DNA from: CAVQCX01 sp963775335
Lineage (GTDB): Bacteria > Pseudomonadota > Gammaproteobacteria > Chromatiales > Chromatiaceae
NCBI GenBank assembly: GCA_963775335.1
Contig: CAVZIJ010000003.1
Coordinates: 1,054,001 to 1,118,000, forward strand
DNA: 64,000 nucleotides
Direction of reading: 5' to 3'
Below the pieces are notes generated by a model. It made no database searches. It was not told the DNA's origin and saw only the letters and a list, made by a program, of their open reading frames with translations. Position numbers and translations under genes: made by a program. This document shows, piece after piece, positions 62,079-64,000 of the stretch (position 1 is its first letter; every line of letters begins with the position of its first letter).

Positions 62079-62184
62079 GGACGATCTCCGGTGAAGCCGG
62101 CGGGCAATGGCGGTGGAGCACTATACCAGCGCGCGATCGGAGCGGCCGTGCCGGCGTCTCGCCGAGACGCCTGCAAACCCTGCC

Positions 62185-63885
62185 TCAGTCGTAGCAGCCG
62201 CGCACGCAGAACCAGGTCTCGGCCCCCCCGGAGAGCAGCCTCGCATCGTATCCGCGGTGCACCAGCAGCCGGGTCGCGTTGTAGGCTCGGGCACCGACCG
62301 CGCAACAGATGTGGATGGGGCAGTCCCGCGGCAGCTCACCCAGGCGGCCGCGCAGCTCGTCGAGCGGGATCTGGATCCCCCCGGGGACCGGCTTGCAGCT
62401 GATCTCATCGGCGTTACGCACATCGAGCACCGCCGCACCATCCGCCCCCATCTGCTGCCAGGGCACCAGGGTGAGATCGCCGCGCATCACGTTTGCCGCG
62501 ATCATCCCCAACGTGTTGACCGGGTCCTTGGCAGCGCCGTACTGGGGCGCATAGCAGAGCTCGGCCTCTTCCAGGTCGAACACGGTCGCGCGCATCTGTA
62601 TCGCCATGGCGATCACGTCGATGCGCCGCTCGATACCACCCTCCCCGACCGCCTGGGCGCCCAGCACCCGCCCGTCCGACTTGTCGAAGATCAGCTTCAT
62701 GAACATGACCTTCGCGCCGGGGTAGTAGCCGACGTGGTGCCCCGGGTGGGCGTAGACGACGTCGTAGTCGATTGCCCTGCCCTTCAACACCTTCTCCGTG
62801 ACCCCGGTGCTCGCCAGGGTCAGCCCCAGCACTCCGCAAACCACGGTGCCCTGCACGCCGCGAAAATGCCGGCCCCGGCCGCAGATCACGTCGGCGACGA
62901 TCCGGCCCTGGCGATTGGCCGGGCCCGCCAGGGCCAGGGAGGTCTTGCGATCGATCACCGCGTCGTGCAGCTCGACCGCGTCGCCGAGCGCGAAGATGTC
63001 GCGATCGCTGGTACGCAGGTAGTTGTCCACCAGGATGTGGCCGCGCGGGCCTAGGGCCAGGCCGCAAGCCTTGGCCAACCCGTTGTCCGGCGCCACGCCG
63101 ACGGCGAGCAGGACCATGTCGGTGTCGATGCCGACGCCGCTCTGGGTCTCGATCCGCAGCCGCCCTTGCTCGTCGCCGAAGGTCTTGACCGCGTCGCCCA
63201 GGAGAAGCTCCACGCCATGCCGACGCAGCCGGTCGGCGACCGGCACCGCCATCTCGGCATCCAGGGCCGGCATCAGGTGACTGGCCTGCTCGATCAACGT
63301 GACCCGGATGCCTCGACCCAGCAGATTCTCGGTCATCTCCAGACCGATGAACCCTCCTCCAACGATCACGGCATGGCGCACCCACCTCCGGTCGATCCAG
63401 TCTCGGATGAGCCTGCTGTCCGGTATGGTGCGCAAAGAGAAGATGCCGGGCAGACCGATGCCGGGCAGGGGCGGACGAATCGGGGAGGCGCCGGGCGACA
63501 GCACCAGGACATCGTAGGGCTGGTCGTACTCGGTCCCGTCCGCATGCCGGCGGATGCGCACCGACTTGCCCCTCCGATCCACCGCAATCGCCTCCTCCGC
63601 GATCCGAGCGTCGACATTGAACCGCCGCCGGAACAGCCCGACATCGGCTATCAACAGCCTGGTCTCCTCCGCGATCACCCCCCCGATGTAATACGGCAAA
63701 CCGCAGTTTGCAAAAGAGACATAGGGCCCCTTTTCCAGCACGATGATCTCGGCGGTTTCGTCCTGGCGTCGCAGCCGGGCCGCACAGGAGGCACCGCCGG
63801 CGACACCGCCAACGATGACGACGGTCTTTCTCCCCTGCGCCTCGGGGAGCGGCACCCTTTCCCTTTCAACCTTCGCCATAACCAT
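62185..63885 (-). CDS. CoA-disulfide reductase-like FAD enzyme with rhodanese domain
   Basis: ATG 63885, or the nearby ATG 63879, follows AGGGGGAT, giving about 566 residues. A GxGxxG-like FAD site VIVGGVAGGASCAARL starts the protein. The active cysteine C61 is in SFANCGLPYYIGG, and the NAD(P)-binding site is HAVIVGGGFIGLEM. The C-terminal rhodanese domain has the cysteine in IHICCAVGARAYN. This is the CoADR-RHD type that reduces CoA disulfide or persulfide and polysulfide using NAD(P)H. It fits a sulfur-metabolising host. Confidence 0.88.
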   Translation of the reverse strand: MVMAKVERERVPLPEAQGRKTVVIVGGVAGGASCAARLRRQDETAEIIVLEKGPYVSFANCGLPYYIGGVIAEETRLLIADVGLFRRRFNVDARIAEEAIAVDRRGKSVRIRRHADGTEYDQPYDVLVLSPGASPIRPPLPGIGLPGIFSLRTIPDSRLIRDWIDRRWVRHAVIVGGGFIGLEMTENLLGRGIRVTLIEQASHLMPALDAEMAVPVADRLRRHGVELLLGDAVKTFGDEQGRLRIETQSGVGIDTDMVLLAVGVAPDNGLAKACGLALGPRGHILVDNYLRTSDRDIFALGDAVELHDAVIDRKTSLALAGPANRQGRIVADVICGRGRHFRGVQGTVVCGVLGLTLASTGVTEKVLKGRAIDYDVVYAHPGHHVGYYPGAKVMFMKLIFDKSDGRVLGAQAVGEGGIERRIDVIAMAIQMRATVFDLEEAELCYAPQYGAAKDPVNTLGMIAANVMRGDLTLVPWQQMGADGAAVLDVRNADEISCKPVPGGIQIPLDELRGRLGELPRDCPIHICCAVGARAYNATRLLVHRGYDARLLSGGAETWFCVRGCYD

Positions 63886-63947
63886 CGATCCCCCTGTCTG
63901 CTGACGGGCGCCGAAGGCTACCGGCGGCACCCGGTCCCGTCAAACGG

Positions 63948-64000
63948 CTAGCCCGACAGTGCCGGAAACAGCTGTTTGAGTCCGTTGGCGATCACCTCCA
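63948..64000 (-). CDS. C-terminal end of an unidentified gene
   Basis: Reading leftward from the right edge, the frame ...EVIANGLKQLFPALSG ends in TAG at 63950-63948. Only 16 codons are visible, so no family can be named. It would be transcribed in the same direction as the reductase gene and lies 62 bp upstream of it. Confidence 0.35.
   Translation of the reverse strand, partial: EVIANGLKQLFPALSG

Noticed and set aside
62079..62184. Mn riboswitch (yybP-ykoY) upstream of terC
   Set aside because: The 106-bp leader shows none of the conserved loop sequences that I could identify.
1..64000. tRNA or rRNA genes and prophage integration sites
   Set aside because: No tRNA cloverleaf, rRNA segment or tyrosine or serine integrase was recognised on either strand.

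Overview
The window is high-GC DNA from a gammaproteobacterium. A form II RuBisCO (cbbM), a CoA-disulfide-reductase-like enzyme with a rhodanese domain, many c-di-GMP proteins, a TerC protein and a large cyclic-glucan synthetase suggest a Chromatiales-like (purple sulfur or sulfur-oxidising) autotroph. That placement is inference; no rRNA or tRNA gene is visible.

Left part, about 1-25 kb: an accessory island full of insertion sequences. It holds an IS4-type transposase running off the left edge, two nearly identical IS66 (tnpC-only) copies of which one is complete, and an IS1634 transposase. Between them are three gene sets that look like uncharacterised defence modules: (i) a PD-(D/E)XK nuclease overlapping a gene of unknown function, with a second PD-(D/E)XK-like small protein nearby (6.1-8.6 kb); (ii) a divergent WYL regulator facing a tandem AAA+ ATPase, a Cas4-like/DEDD exonuclease fusion (DUF2779) and a small coupled gene (9.1-14.6 kb); (iii) a coupled operon of a small DUF4258-like protein, a 509-residue orphan and a helix-hairpin-helix DNA-glycosylase-like protein (19.0-22.1 kb), which IS66 has separated from its apparent promoter. 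Toxin-antitoxin genes (RHH/ParE, an orphan ParD-like gene, VapBC), a helicase remnant and three copies of a short terminal-inverted-repeat (MITE-like) element complete the island.

Centre, about 25-44 kb: an 8.8-kb gene for a cyclic beta-glucan synthetase (GT84 plus GH94). Its 3' end is also present as a broken duplicate at 15.7-16.7 kb, next to the intact copy of a toxin-antitoxin pair whose other copy is truncated beside the full-length gene. Then come a secreted class-A-beta-lactamase-like serine hydrolase with a repetitive linker, a symporter remnant, and a c-di-GMP block (GAF-PAS-PAS-GGDEF-EAL, a frameshifted degenerate HD-GYP protein, and a GGDEF-EAL protein).

Right part, about 43-64 kb: a MarR-controlled RND efflux operon, a large FAD/Fe-S oxidoreductase with a Met/Pro-rich tail, clusters of short tandem repeats, two nested IS-like elements ending exactly at the cbbM stop codon, cbbM, a DUF4124 envelope protein, a metallo-beta-lactamase-fold hydrolase, a frameshifted P-type cation ATPase, folE, terC and the rhodanese-containing reductase. 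Three or four otherwise well-conserved genes carry single-base frameshifts, several at homopolymers, so assembly error should be excluded before calling them pseudogenes.
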